This document shows, piece by piece, positions 43,080-52,660 of a stretch of DNA of 64,000 bases. Each line of letters starts with the position of its first letter. The stretch's first letter is position 1. The stretch comes from Candidatus Gastranaerophilales bacterium (GTDB lineage: Bacteria > Cyanobacteriota > Vampirovibrionia > Gastranaerophilales > Gastranaerophilaceae), in NCBI GenBank assembly GCA_944325735.1, contig CALVBI010000002.1, positions 186,001-250,000 on the forward strand. The letters are read 5' to 3'. Under the pieces are notes generated by a model that was not told the DNA's origin, searched no databases, and worked only from the letters and a program-made list of their open reading frames with translations. Made by a program: the position numbers and the translations under genes.

Positions 43080-43210
43080 ATGAAAAGATTTAGTAATGTC
43101 GGGGGGGGGGCATTTTAAAGCTCTTCAATCAAGTATGTAGAAGTTGTAAAAATAAAGCAATTTGTTATAATGGTGATGTTGGTTGTCACAATTATAAAGA
43201 GGCTTTAGAA
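43080..43210 (+). other. Cys-rich leader of prepilin, separated by a ten-G tract
   Basis: AAAGGAG precedes the ATG at 43080. As sequenced the frame gives only MKRFSNVGGGAF and stops at 43118. With one extra G it reads on through 33 more codons (ILKLFN..CRSCKNKAICYN ... KEALE) straight into the pilin ATG at 43211. The paralogue at 51805 has the same arrangement with 14 substitutions, 8 of them at third codon positions, and no indel. Confidence 0.7.
43101..43110 (+). repeat. Homopolymer G10 in prepilin leader
   Basis: Ten G between GTC and CAT; exactly the same length as in the two related genes. Confidence 0.9.
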
Positions 43211-43870
43211 ATGAAAAAAGGTTTTACGTTAGCAGAAGTATTGGTTACATTAGGAATTATAGGCGTCGTTTCTGCAATGACAGTACCAACTTTAATGCAA
43301 AATTATCAGAGAAAATCTTATGTAACTCAATTACATAAAGTTTATAATGAGTTACAACAAGCATTGCTCCAATATCAAACCGATAGGAATGCATTGAATT
43401 ATAGGGAGGCTGGTTTAAATAGTATAGATGCGATTAGAAATTTTGTAACTTCATATTTTAAAGTAGTGAATGATTGTGGTACAGATATTGAGCCTTGTTT
43501 TGCAAGGGATTATAAAGATTTGCAAGGTTCTGAGACAAAAAATTTGTTTGAGAGTAATACAATATATAAATATGTTTTAGCAAATGGTGCTGCTATAACA
43601 GTTGAAGCTCCTGATACAAATGGAAATTTTACAGTTCACGTTGATATAAATTCTACTAATGGTCCTAATATAATGGGGCGTGACTTATTTGCTTTAAAAA
43701 TTTATAATAACGGGATAATTGATGATAGTGATTCTAGTGGAACATTGACAGCTCCATTATCAAATGAGAAGAGAGAAGAGTTATTCCAATCATTATGTAA
43801 TACAGCAGGCGGAGATTGGTGGGGTTGCTTTGGTAAAATTTTAAATGACAATTGGGAAATGACTTATTAA
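43211..43870 (+). CDS. Prepilin-like protein (type IV pilin/pseudopilin family)
   Basis: 219 residues from the ATG at 43211. KKGFTLAEVLVTLGIIGVVSAMTVPTL has the prepilin peptidase site G-F, Glu5 and the N-terminal helix. The globular part ends WWGCFGKILNDNWEMTY, nearly identical to the paralogue at 51936. AAAGAGG is spaced 8 nt from this ATG, and TTGTAA-N16-TATAAT lies upstream, so a short form could be made even when the longer, poly-G-dependent form is off. Confidence 0.85.
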   Translation: MKKGFTLAEVLVTLGIIGVVSAMTVPTLMQNYQRKSYVTQLHKVYNELQQALLQYQTDRNALNYREAGLNSIDAIRNFVTSYFKVVNDCGTDIEPCFARDYKDLQGSETKNLFESNTIYKYVLANGAAITVEAPDTNGNFTVHVDINSTNGPNIMGRDLFALKIYNNGIIDDSDSSGTLTAPLSNEKREELFQSLCNTAGGDWWGCFGKILNDNWEMTY

Positions 43871-44511
43871 ACTTTTGTATCAAGTTTTGTAGGTTGCTGT
43901 GCTTCTTGTTTTGCCTTTTTCTCTTCAAGACCTAAAAATCTTAGAGCTGGGTGAATAAAAGCATGGCTTACCTGTGGGGCTAGTATTGCCAAACCTAGAA
44001 CAGAGCCTATAATATTGCTTAATTCTACAGCTCCTTTTACATAAACGAATTTTTCTGGTTTTTCTTTATTTAATTCTGCAAGTAAGGTGTCATTATATTT
44101 GTCTTTTATTTTTATTTTATCTGTAATTCTTTCTTTCTCAAGAGTTTGAAGTCTGTTATTTAAAGATGGGTTATCTGCTAATTTTCTATAGTGCATATAT
44201 TCTTTAACATCTTTAAAATGTTGAAAACCTTCTGTGTTTTTGAATATTACATTTTTAGCGAATTTAAAACCACCTTTTTTGAAAATAGGTACAATAAGAG
44301 CCATATATACGCCTAAGCAGGTTGCTTGGTATAAAAATTCTTTTGCAGCTGCATATTGTTTTGTATCAGCATCAATATCTTTGTCAATAAGTATAAACCC
44401 AGGTCTGCCTATTGATTTTAGAGTAGTTTCAATTGTAACAGATTGAGTTGTATTTTGTGCAATATTTGCAAGTTGAGAACTTGTTAATAAATTTTTTACT
44501 GCTCCTATCAT
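43867..44511 (-). CDS. Lineage-specific membrane protein
   Basis: 214 residues with hydrophobic segments around LGVYMALIVPIFKKGG and SNIIGSVLGLAILAPQVSHAF, and a charged middle. IKSIGRPGFILIDKDIDADTKQYAAAKEF corresponds to IKGICRPMFTMMDKTENPETKKYTALREG in the next gene, so the two are tandem paralogues. ATG overlaps the preceding stop by 4 nt. Function unknown. Confidence 0.75.
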   Translation of the reverse strand: MIGAVKNLLTSSQLANIAQNTTQSVTIETTLKSIGRPGFILIDKDIDADTKQYAAAKEFLYQATCLGVYMALIVPIFKKGGFKFAKNVIFKNTEGFQHFKDVKEYMHYRKLADNPSLNNRLQTLEKERITDKIKIKDKYNDTLLAELNKEKPEKFVYVKGAVELSNIIGSVLGLAILAPQVSHAFIHPALRFLGLEEKKAKQEAQQPTKLDTKV

Positions 44512-45062
44512 AATCCACCTACCCTTAGACCGACTTGAGGTCTATTTGCAAAAGTACTCATTTGTGGATAAGTATTAAGTTTTACTGCCGGCTGTGGAAT
44601 TGCTGTTGGGTTTGCAAGTTGAGTACTTTCAATTACTATCGGTTGTTTTTGATTATTAGTTGTTTTTTCTTTAGGAGATTTAAGTCCTAATTTATCCATT
44701 ATAGGCTTGATTGCAACTGAACAAAGTGCAGGAATTACAAATAATGCTGCAGCACATACGCCCATAAACATTAAGTTTTTTTCTGCTCGGTTTGCTAAGG
44801 CAGGATCACTATTGAACGCTTTTTTTGCTAATTTCCCTGCAATTTCACCACAAGCCCAGTATGCTGGGATTGCAATTGCTTCGGTTAAGCCTTCTCTTAG
44901 GGCTGTATATTTTTTAGTTTCAGGATTTTCTGTCTTATCCATCATTGTAAACATTGGACGACAAATACCTTTAACTGTTGCAATTGCCATTACAACATAT
45001 GTTGGTTTATTGTTTTCGCCCAGTGATTTACAGGTCTTTTTTATAATATCTGTTATTGCCAT
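44508..45062 (-). CDS. Lineage-specific membrane protein
   Basis: 184 residues. Shares the R(P)xF..(M/I)DK....TKxYxA block with the gene at 43867; hydrophobic segments AIAIPAYWACGEIAG and MFMGVCAAALFVIPALCSV. C-terminal 50 residues are Pro/Gln/Asn-rich. CTAGC-A-tract motif lies 30 nt upstream, in the shared promoter region with the sigma-factor operon. Confidence 0.75.
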   Translation of the reverse strand: MAITDIIKKTCKSLGENNKPTYVVMAIATVKGICRPMFTMMDKTENPETKKYTALREGLTEAIAIPAYWACGEIAGKLAKKAFNSDPALANRAEKNLMFMGVCAAALFVIPALCSVAIKPIMDKLGLKSPKEKTTNNQKQPIVIESTQLANPTAIPQPAVKLNTYPQMSTFANRPQVGLRVGGL

Positions 45063-45091
45063 GATTTTTTCCAGCTATGATAAAACTTGTG

Positions 45092-45109
45092 AAAAATTTT
45101 TTTTGCTAG
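45092..45109 (-). promoter_or_regulatory. CTAGC-A-tract motif
   Basis: Reads CTAGCAAAAAAAATTTTT on the minus strand, 30 nt before the ATG at 45062; the best match to the motif at 547. Confidence 0.5.
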
Positions 45110-45131
45110 TGTTTGTAACATATGTTATAAT
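45103..45131 (+). promoter_or_regulatory. Housekeeping promoter of the ECF operon
   Basis: TTGCTA (45103-45108), 17-bp spacer, TATAAT (45126-45131) with TG extension. Confidence 0.5.
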
Positions 45132-45157
45132 ATTATGAAGAAATTTTTTTTACAAAT

Positions 45158-45183
45158 GAACTTTTTTATTTTTGTTTCGTTAT
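45158..45183 (+). promoter_or_regulatory. Possible ECF-sigma promoter (GAAC-N16-CGTT)
   Basis: GAAC (45158-45161), 16-bp spacer, CGTTAT (45178-45183), about 65 nt before the anti-sigma gene; typical spacing of ECF promoters and consistent with autoregulation. Confidence 0.4.
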
Positions 45184-45247
45184 ATAAGTGTAAGGGTTAA
45201 AAACTTTATAAAAATAGAAAATAAAAAAGTTTTAAAAGGACAAAACG

Positions 45248-45592
45248 ATGACGGAAAAATGTACTAAGTATGAGGCACTATTTACTTTTGGTAATGAGGA
45301 GACATTAAAATCTCATATTGAATCTTGTGAAGATTGCAGGCATGAACAAGTGATTATGGATAAGGTTTCTGATTTATTAAAAGAGGTTAAGCCTTATTAT
45401 AAAACTAAACGTCAAAATGTATTAAAATTAAAAATGGCTTGTGCAGTATTTGGTATTTTATTGAGTGGAACTGCTTTAGGTATTGTTAATTTTAATACTG
45501 ATGTTCAGGATATTATAAAATACGGTACGACATTAAGTGCAGAAGATTATGGCTTCCCAGTTGATTCGTACGGTTTTTTAGTGGTGGAATAG
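45248..45592 (+). CDS. Zinc-finger anti-sigma factor
   Basis: 114 residues. SHIESCEDCRHE (about 21-32) is the HX3CX2C ZAS motif, followed by a membrane helix (about 64-84) and a 30-residue periplasmic tail. It would bind and hold the ECF sigma factor encoded 3 nt downstream. Anti-sigma before sigma is less usual than the reverse order. Confidence 0.8.
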   Translation: MTEKCTKYEALFTFGNEETLKSHIESCEDCRHEQVIMDKVSDLLKEVKPYYKTKRQNVLKLKMACAVFGILLSGTALGIVNFNTDVQDIIKYGTTLSAEDYGFPVDSYGFLVVE

Positions 45593-45595
45593 TTA

Positions 45596-46093
45596 ATGGA
45601 TTTTAAAGAACTTATAAAAAATAACCAAAGTAATGTAAGAAGCATTATAAGGTTGATTACAAAAGAAACAAATGAAGATTTAGAGCAAGAAGTGTATGTG
45701 AAGGTTTGGAAAAATGCTGACAAATACACTGAGAAAGGATCGTTTAAAAGTTGGATAAATACTATTGCAAAAAATGTTTCAAAAGATTATTTGAAATCAG
45801 CGCATAAAAAAAATCAAGATACTACGACTACAGATGATGAAGTTTTAGTTTCTATTAAAGATAAAAAATTAACACCGGAGTTAAAATTAATAACCAATGA
45901 AAGACAACAGAGAATATTAAAAGCAATAAATTCTCTTAAACCAAAATTTAAAGAAACAGTAATGTTATGTGAAATATACGGTTATTCTTATGAAGAAGCC
46001 GCATATAAGTTAAAATGTCCGATAGGGACTATAAAGTCAAGGTTGTACAACGCAAAAAAAGAATTAGCGGTTATGTTAAAAGATTTATTGTAA
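45596..46093 (+). CDS. ECF-type RNA polymerase sigma factor
   Basis: 165 residues with region 2 (NEDLEQEVYVKVWKNADKYTEKGSFKSWINTIAKNVSKDYLK) and region 4 (LKPKFKETVMLCEIYGYSYEEAAYKLKCPIGTIKSRLYNAKKEL). No SD of its own; translation probably coupled to the anti-sigma gene. Likely responds to envelope stress together with the CpxP-like protein. Confidence 0.9.
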   Translation: MDFKELIKNNQSNVRSIIRLITKETNEDLEQEVYVKVWKNADKYTEKGSFKSWINTIAKNVSKDYLKSAHKKNQDTTTTDDEVLVSIKDKKLTPELKLITNERQQRILKAINSLKPKFKETVMLCEIYGYSYEEAAYKLKCPIGTIKSRLYNAKKELAVMLKDLL

Positions 46094-46111
46094 AAGAAAG
46101 GATTAGAATTT

Positions 46112-46708
46112 ATGTTGAAAAAAAGTTTAATTATGGCAAGTGTATTAGTGTTTGCATCAGCTGCTATGTGCTATGCTGAAGATACAGCTCAAAAAGTAAC
46201 AACTCCAGCAACAGCTCCTGCTGTTACTACTCAACAAGCTCCAGAATTTAAAAAACCACCTAGAAACCCTGAATTTAAAAAACGTCAAGATGCTTTTGAA
46301 AAACGTTTGAAATTGACTGATGAACAAAAAGCTCAAGCAAAAGAACTTCGTCAAAAAGCTCATGAACAAATGAAACCTATTATGGAAAAGATTAAAGAAA
46401 AACGTCAAGAAATTGAAGCTGTAAAACGTTCAAGAATTGCTGTTGAAATGCAGCAAGAAAAAATAGCAAAATTACAAAAAGAAATTAGAGCTTTAAAACG
46501 CGCAGCTCATGAATTACGTATGCAAAATATGAAAGATTTCGAAGCTATTTTGACTAAAAAACAATTAAAAGAATTGAAAAAAATGAAAGAAGAAGGGCGT
46601 AAAAACTTCGAAAAAAATCATAAAAAAGGCGGACATCCTCATATGGGCGGACCACGTCCTGAATTTGGACCAGAAGGACCTCGTCCTGAACCACCAGTTG
46701 AAGAATAA
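46112..46708 (+). CDS. CpxP/Spy-like periplasmic stress protein
   Basis: 198 residues with a signal peptide ending near CYAEDT (residue 22). LKLTDEQKAQAKELRQ is the LTxxQ motif of the Spy/CpxP family, followed by a long helical, Lys/Arg-rich body and a low-complexity tail rich in Gly, Pro and His. Third gene of the sigma operon; could be sensor or chaperone. Confidence 0.8.
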   Translation: MLKKSLIMASVLVFASAAMCYAEDTAQKVTTPATAPAVTTQQAPEFKKPPRNPEFKKRQDAFEKRLKLTDEQKAQAKELRQKAHEQMKPIMEKIKEKRQEIEAVKRSRIAVEMQQEKIAKLQKEIRALKRAAHELRMQNMKDFEAILTKKQLKELKKMKEEGRKNFEKNHKKGGHPHMGGPRPEFGPEGPRPEPPVEE

Positions 46709-46742
46709 TTGTCAGAATCTTTATTTTATATAATATATATTA

Positions 46743-46774
46743 AAAGGGGTTGATTTTTTAATCGCCCCTTTTAT
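46743..46774 (+). terminator. Terminator after the sigma-factor operon
   Basis: AAAAGGGG ... CCCCTTTT stem with inner GATT/AATC, followed by TTTAT. Confidence 0.75.
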
Positions 46775-46797
46775 AATTGTATAAAAGAGGATATTTA

Positions 46798-47718
46798 ATG
46801 AAAATAGCTGAAAATGTTTTAGGATTAATAGGAAATACTCCTTTAGTAAAAATTAACAGATTAAATCAAAATGGTTGTGCAAATGTAGTTGCAAAATTGG
46901 AAAGTTTTAACCCAGCTGGATCTATTAAGGATAGAACAGCGTTGAGTATGATTGAAGATGCAGAAAAAAGAGGTTTGTTAACACCAGGTGCAGTAATTAT
47001 AGAACCTACAAGCGGGAATACAGGTATTGGTCTTGCTATGGTGTGTGCTGTCAAAGGTTATAAAATGATTTTGACAATGCCTGAAACTATGAGTTTAGAA
47101 AGACGTAAGCTTTTGCAGGCATTTGGTGCTGAAATTGTATTAACAGATGGTGAAAAAGGGATGAAAGGTTCTATTGATAAGGCAATGGAATTAAGAGAGC
47201 AAATTCCAGATTCATTTATACCTATGCAATTTAATAATCCTGCTAACCCAGAAATTCATGAAATTACAACTGCTGAAGAAATTTGGAATGATACGGATGG
47301 AAAGGTTGATGTTGTAATTGCTGGAGTTGGGACAGGTGGTACAATTTCTGGTATTGGTAAAAGGTTAAAAGAAAAAAATCCTGATATAAAAATTGTTGCA
47401 ATAGAACCATTTAGATCTCAAGTATTAGTCGGAAAACCAGCAAAATCTCATGCTATCCAAGGAATTGGTGCTAATTTTATTCCAAGAAACTTTAATAGAG
47501 ATGTGGTAGATGTGATTTATCCCGTTGGAGATATTGATGCCGTAGATACTGCAAAAAAACTTGCAACAGATGAAGGTATTTTGTGCGGAATTTCATCAGG
47601 AGCAGCAATGTATGCAGCTTTAGAATTTGCAAAAATGCGAGATAATGATGGAAAATTAATTGTTACAATTTTGCCTGATACTGGTGAGCGTTATTTATCA
47701 AGTGTTTTATTTAATTAA
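46798..47718 (+). CDS. cysK: Cysteine synthase A (O-acetylserine sulfhydrylase)
   Basis: 306 residues from the ATG at 46798 (GAGG 7 nt upstream). PAGSIKDRTALSM has the PLP lysine, EPTSGNTGIGLA binds substrate, GVGTGGTISG binds the PLP phosphate. Joins sulfide to O-acetylserine to make cysteine. Confidence 0.93.
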   Translation: MKIAENVLGLIGNTPLVKINRLNQNGCANVVAKLESFNPAGSIKDRTALSMIEDAEKRGLLTPGAVIIEPTSGNTGIGLAMVCAVKGYKMILTMPETMSLERRKLLQAFGAEIVLTDGEKGMKGSIDKAMELREQIPDSFIPMQFNNPANPEIHEITTAEEIWNDTDGKVDVVIAGVGTGGTISGIGKRLKEKNPDIKIVAIEPFRSQVLVGKPAKSHAIQGIGANFIPRNFNRDVVDVIYPVGDIDAVDTAKKLATDEGILCGISSGAAMYAALEFAKMRDNDGKLIVTILPDTGERYLSSVLFN

Positions 47719-47802
47719 TTTTTGTAAACTTTTTCTGTTAATCTGAAATTAATCAGAAGTTAAATACTTTTTATATATAAGATATTTAACGAGGAGAGCT
47801 TT

Positions 47803-49539
47803 ATGGTAAGTATAAACATTGGAGCCGGTCAAGGTATAACTCAAGCAATTGCAACAAAACTTGGCATTAAAGGTCAAGATTTGAAAAAGATTAGTTTATC
47901 TACTTGGCAAAATGTTATGACAGAAGTAAATAATGCTCAGTCACAAATTGACAAACATAATGCTGCTAATCCGAGTGATAAGCAAAAAAGTATTTTTACA
48001 GGTGGCAGAGATGTTAATACCATAAATCAAAAATCTAATTGGCAAAATAACTTTGTTGTTCAACAAGGCTCTGTTGAAATTAATGAAAGTTCTTGGAATA
48101 AAATTGTTCAGTTATTAACAGGTAAAAAAGCCGATGTAGCCCCTACTAATAATAAACCAGAGGCTAATCCTGTTGATGTAAATAAATCACCAGTTTCTTT
48201 AAGTAGTGATATTCCAGATTCAGCTAAAAATATTGATATACCTGCATCTGTTAAAAGAGCAGGAACAGAAAGTATGTTGGACTCTATTGGCGGTAAGATT
48301 ATTGAACGTTCCGTGAATGGAGAAAAGCAAGAAATTGCAGTCGTTGAAATTAATGGGCAAAAAGTTAGAAGAGCAATTAATGAAGATGGATCTTTAGGAG
48401 ATACCATTGCCGCTACAAAAACTTTTGGAAAAAATGAGTATATTTCAGGAGATTTTCCTGTTGAAACAAAAATTTTAGAACGTTTAGTAGACGGTAAAAA
48501 ACAGCAAATCGGAGTCTATGAAGACGAAAATGGTAATAAAGTAAGAAAATTGGTTACAACTGATCCTGAAACTGGTAAAACTACTCTAGGCGAAAATTTA
48601 GTTACAGTTTCAACTATGGGTAAAAATAAATATGTAACAGAAAGTAAGTTTAATGCAGATGTAAAAACTATGCTTGGCTTAGGTCAGGATGAAGATATTC
48701 CAGCTGATTTAAAAGCTGAATACATAACAATTGGAGGTGAATCTTCTATTGTTATTAAAAAAGATGGAAAAGTTATGGATTCAGCCCAAATTAAAGCTTT
48801 TATGTCTGATTATAGAGCTCAACAAAATCCTGTAGATGCTAATAATGATTCATCTGATAAATTAAATTCAAGTAATACTCCTGAACCAAAAAATTTAAGA
48901 GATGATATTAAAACTTTATTATCAAATATAAATAATTTACAATCTGGGCAAACTCTTGATTTTGTTAAACAAGGGTCTGATATTCAATTACAAAATGGTG
49001 AATTGATTAATGTTCCGTATGAGAATAAATATACAGTTACAAAAAATTCTAATGGAGATATAGAATTAAGATCATCTGATAATAGTGTATCTCTTTATAG
49101 TTCAGATGGTAAAATTTTATCAGAAACAATAATTGATGATAATATGTTTCTTAATAGTGATGAATTTGGTAAAATAACAACAGTTAATAATTACAAGGAT
49201 AATACACAAACTTTAAATTTTGATAATGCAACATTAACAGATGTTAGTTTAAATACTTTACTTTCAAAATTAAGCAAACAAGACAATGCTACTATATATG
49301 GAAAAGATGGTATTTTATTTACAAGTGAATTAGCAACTACAAATTATAATATAAAAACAAATGAAGAATATGTTGATTACAAGTTTAAAGATATAAATGG
49401 TAATGCTTTAACTAGGGAGCAAGTTATAAATCTTCTGAAAGAAAATAATTTATCAAAAATTATGATGAAAAATGCATTTGATTTAAATTATATAAATGAG
49501 CACGAAAATTTACAAGCAGAATTAATGTATGGTTATTAA
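47803..49539 (+). CDS. Lineage-specific protein with tandem internal repeats
   Basis: 578 residues, no signal peptide or membrane segment. The N-terminus (GAGQGITQAIATKLGI) and SIFTGGRDVNTINQKSNWQ are followed by two related blocks, GGKIIERSVNGEKQEIAVVE and TKILERLVDGKKQQIGVYE, each ending with a KN(E/K)Y(I/V) strand, then an Asn/Ser-rich linker and a beta-rich C-terminal half. Looks like a modular structural or adhesin-type protein, but with no export signal. GAGGAG precedes the ATG. Confidence 0.65.
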   Translation: MVSINIGAGQGITQAIATKLGIKGQDLKKISLSTWQNVMTEVNNAQSQIDKHNAANPSDKQKSIFTGGRDVNTINQKSNWQNNFVVQQGSVEINESSWNKIVQLLTGKKADVAPTNNKPEANPVDVNKSPVSLSSDIPDSAKNIDIPASVKRAGTESMLDSIGGKIIERSVNGEKQEIAVVEINGQKVRRAINEDGSLGDTIAATKTFGKNEYISGDFPVETKILERLVDGKKQQIGVYEDENGNKVRKLVTTDPETGKTTLGENLVTVSTMGKNKYVTESKFNADVKTMLGLGQDEDIPADLKAEYITIGGESSIVIKKDGKVMDSAQIKAFMSDYRAQQNPVDANNDSSDKLNSSNTPEPKNLRDDIKTLLSNINNLQSGQTLDFVKQGSDIQLQNGELINVPYENKYTVTKNSNGDIELRSSDNSVSLYSSDGKILSETIIDDNMFLNSDEFGKITTVNNYKDNTQTLNFDNATLTDVSLNTLLSKLSKQDNATIYGKDGILFTSELATTNYNIKTNEEYVDYKFKDINGNALTREQVINLLKENNLSKIMMKNAFDLNYINEHENLQAELMYGY

Positions 49540-49577
49540 AAATAACGGAACAAATTTAAATTTGTTCCGTTATTTTT
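49540..49577. terminator. Bidirectional terminator
   Basis: 36-bp nearly perfect palindrome AAATAACGGAACAAATTT and its complement, between convergent genes. Confidence 0.85.
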
Positions 49578-49604
49578 ATATTATATTGTTTTATTACGGT
49601 GAAA

Positions 49605-51350
<1,746 letters not shown>

Positions 51351-51359
51351 AAAAAACTA

Positions 51360-51644
51360 TTACTCAATAATTGCTAATGCATCTTTGATTGATAAAATTT
51401 TATATTCTACACCGTCCATTTTAATATCAGTGCCTGCATATTTAGCATAAAGAACAGTGTCACCAACTTTTACATCCATAGGTTCTCTTTCGCCTTTTTC
51501 ATTAAGTTTTCCAAGACCTACTGCAATAACTTCACCTTTTTGAGGTTTTTCTTTAGCGCTGTCCGGAATAAAAATTCCGCCTGAAGTTTGTTCAGTATCT
51601 TCGATAACTTTAATAACAATTCTGTCGCCTAATGGTTTTAACAT
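51360..51644 (-). CDS. groES: 10-kDa co-chaperonin GroES
   Basis: 94 residues from the ATG at 51644 (AGGGG upstream). [20 protein letters not shown] start, [18 protein letters not shown] (mobile loop region) and [15 protein letters not shown] are typical. A longer in-frame start to 51761 has no support. Confidence 0.96.
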   Translation of the reverse strand: MLKPLGDRIVIKVIEDTEQTSGGIFIPDSAKEKPQKGEVIAVGLGKLNEKGEREPMDVKVGDTVLYAKYAGTDIKMDGVEYKILSIKDALAIIE

Positions 51645-51704
51645 AATTATAATCCCCTTTCTTCTACTAAACATTTTTACAATTATATTTATATAACGAA
51701 TTTT

Positions 51705-51739
51705 AGAAAAAATTAATTTCCTTAAGGAAAAATTAATTT
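51705..51739. promoter_or_regulatory. Dyad upstream of groES
   Basis: AAAAATTAATTTCCTT followed by AAGGAAAAATTAATTTTT, an inverted repeat with a 2-nt offset, about 60-95 nt upstream of the groES ATG. No CIRCE (TTAGCACTC-N9-GAGTGCTAA) was found. Confidence 0.4.
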
Positions 51740-51743
51740 TTGA

Positions 51744-51772
51744 TTGAAATGATATAATCAAAATGTTATAAT
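51744..51772 (+). promoter_or_regulatory. Promoter before the second poly-G prepilin gene
   Basis: TTGAAA (51744-51749), 17-bp spacer, TATAAT (51767-51772) with TG-T extension, 33 nt before the leader ATG at 51805. Confidence 0.6.
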
Positions 51773-51804
51773 AATAAAGTAATGATTAAGAAAGGAGCAA
51801 AAGA

Positions 51805-51935
51805 ATGAAAAGATTTAGCAATGTCGGGGGGGGGGCATTTTAAAGCTCTTCAACCATATATGTGGGAGTTGTAAAAATAACGCAATCTGTTATAATAGTG
51901 ATGTAGGTTATCACAATTATAAAGAGGTTTTAGGT
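51805..51935 (+). other. Cys-rich leader of prepilin, separated by a ten-G tract
   Basis: AAAGGAG precedes the ATG. As sequenced it reads MKRFSNVGGGAF and stops at 51843; with one extra G it reads through 33 codons (ILKLFNHICGSCKNNAICYN ...) into the pilin ATG at 51936. Paralogue of the leader at 43080. Confidence 0.7.
51826..51835 (+). repeat. Homopolymer G10 in prepilin leader
   Basis: Ten G; third tract of the same length in the window. Confidence 0.9.
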
Positions 51936-52595
51936 ATGAAAAGAGGATTTACCTTAGCAGAAGTTTTAGTCACTTTAGGGATAATAGGTGTTGTTTCAGC
52001 AATGACTGTTCCTACTTTAATGCAAAATTACCAAAGAAAAAGTTATGTTACTCAATTACATAAAGTATATAATGAGATTCAACAAGCAGCTGTTATGTAT
52101 ATGAATGATAAAAATGCATTAAATCTTAGAGAAGCTGGACTTATTAATGATAATTCAATAGATTACTGGATGAAAAATTATTTTAAAATAGTTCAGGATT
52201 GTACTACTTCACCTTCTTCTTGTTATGCTATTGGGGATTATAAAAGAATTACAGGTACTTCAATTGATATATTCAACAATACAAACCGTAAAAAGTATGT
52301 ATTAGCAAGTGGTGCTGTTCTCCATTTTACTGTAAATGGAGATGGTAAAATATTAATATATATAGATATAAATGGGAAACAAGGTCCTAATATTGTAGGT
52401 AGAGATGCTTTTGCGGTAATGCTTTATAATAATGGCGTTATTGATGATAGTAACCCAGAATGTAATATTCCAGAAGCACCATTGTCTTCAGATTTAAGGG
52501 AAGAAATGTTTGAACAACATTGTATTGCTGATAGTGAATATTGGTGGGGGTGTTTTGGTAAAATATTGAATGATAATTGGGAAATGAATTATTAG
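51936..52595 (+). CDS. Prepilin-like protein (type IV pilin/pseudopilin family)
   Basis: 219 residues. KRGFTLAEVLVTLGIIGVVSAMTVPTL has the prepilin cleavage site, Glu5 and N-terminal helix; the globular part ends WWGCFGKILNDNWEMNY. Its first 60 residues and last 20 are almost identical to the protein at 43211, while the middle (NDNSIDYWMKNYFKIVQDCT) differs. AAAGAGG lies 8 nt before this ATG. Confidence 0.87.
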   Translation: MKRGFTLAEVLVTLGIIGVVSAMTVPTLMQNYQRKSYVTQLHKVYNEIQQAAVMYMNDKNALNLREAGLINDNSIDYWMKNYFKIVQDCTTSPSSCYAIGDYKRITGTSIDIFNNTNRKKYVLASGAVLHFTVNGDGKILIYIDINGKQGPNIVGRDAFAVMLYNNGVIDDSNPECNIPEAPLSSDLREEMFEQHCIADSEYWWGCFGKILNDNWEMNY

Positions 52596-52599
52596 ATTT

Positions 52600-52644
52600 A
52601 TATAAGTTTATAGCCTTGTAAGGTTATAAACTTATATTTTTTTT
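52600..52644 (+). terminator. Terminator after prepilin gene
   Basis: ATATAAGTTTATAGCCTT/AAGGTTATAAACTTATAT stem with one mismatch, then eight T. Confidence 0.8.
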
Positions 52645-52660
52645 ATGTTATCCTAAAACT

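Noticed and set aside
51645-51800. CIRCE element before groES
   Set aside because: No TTAGCACTC or GAGTGCTAA on either strand; the dyad found has a different sequence.
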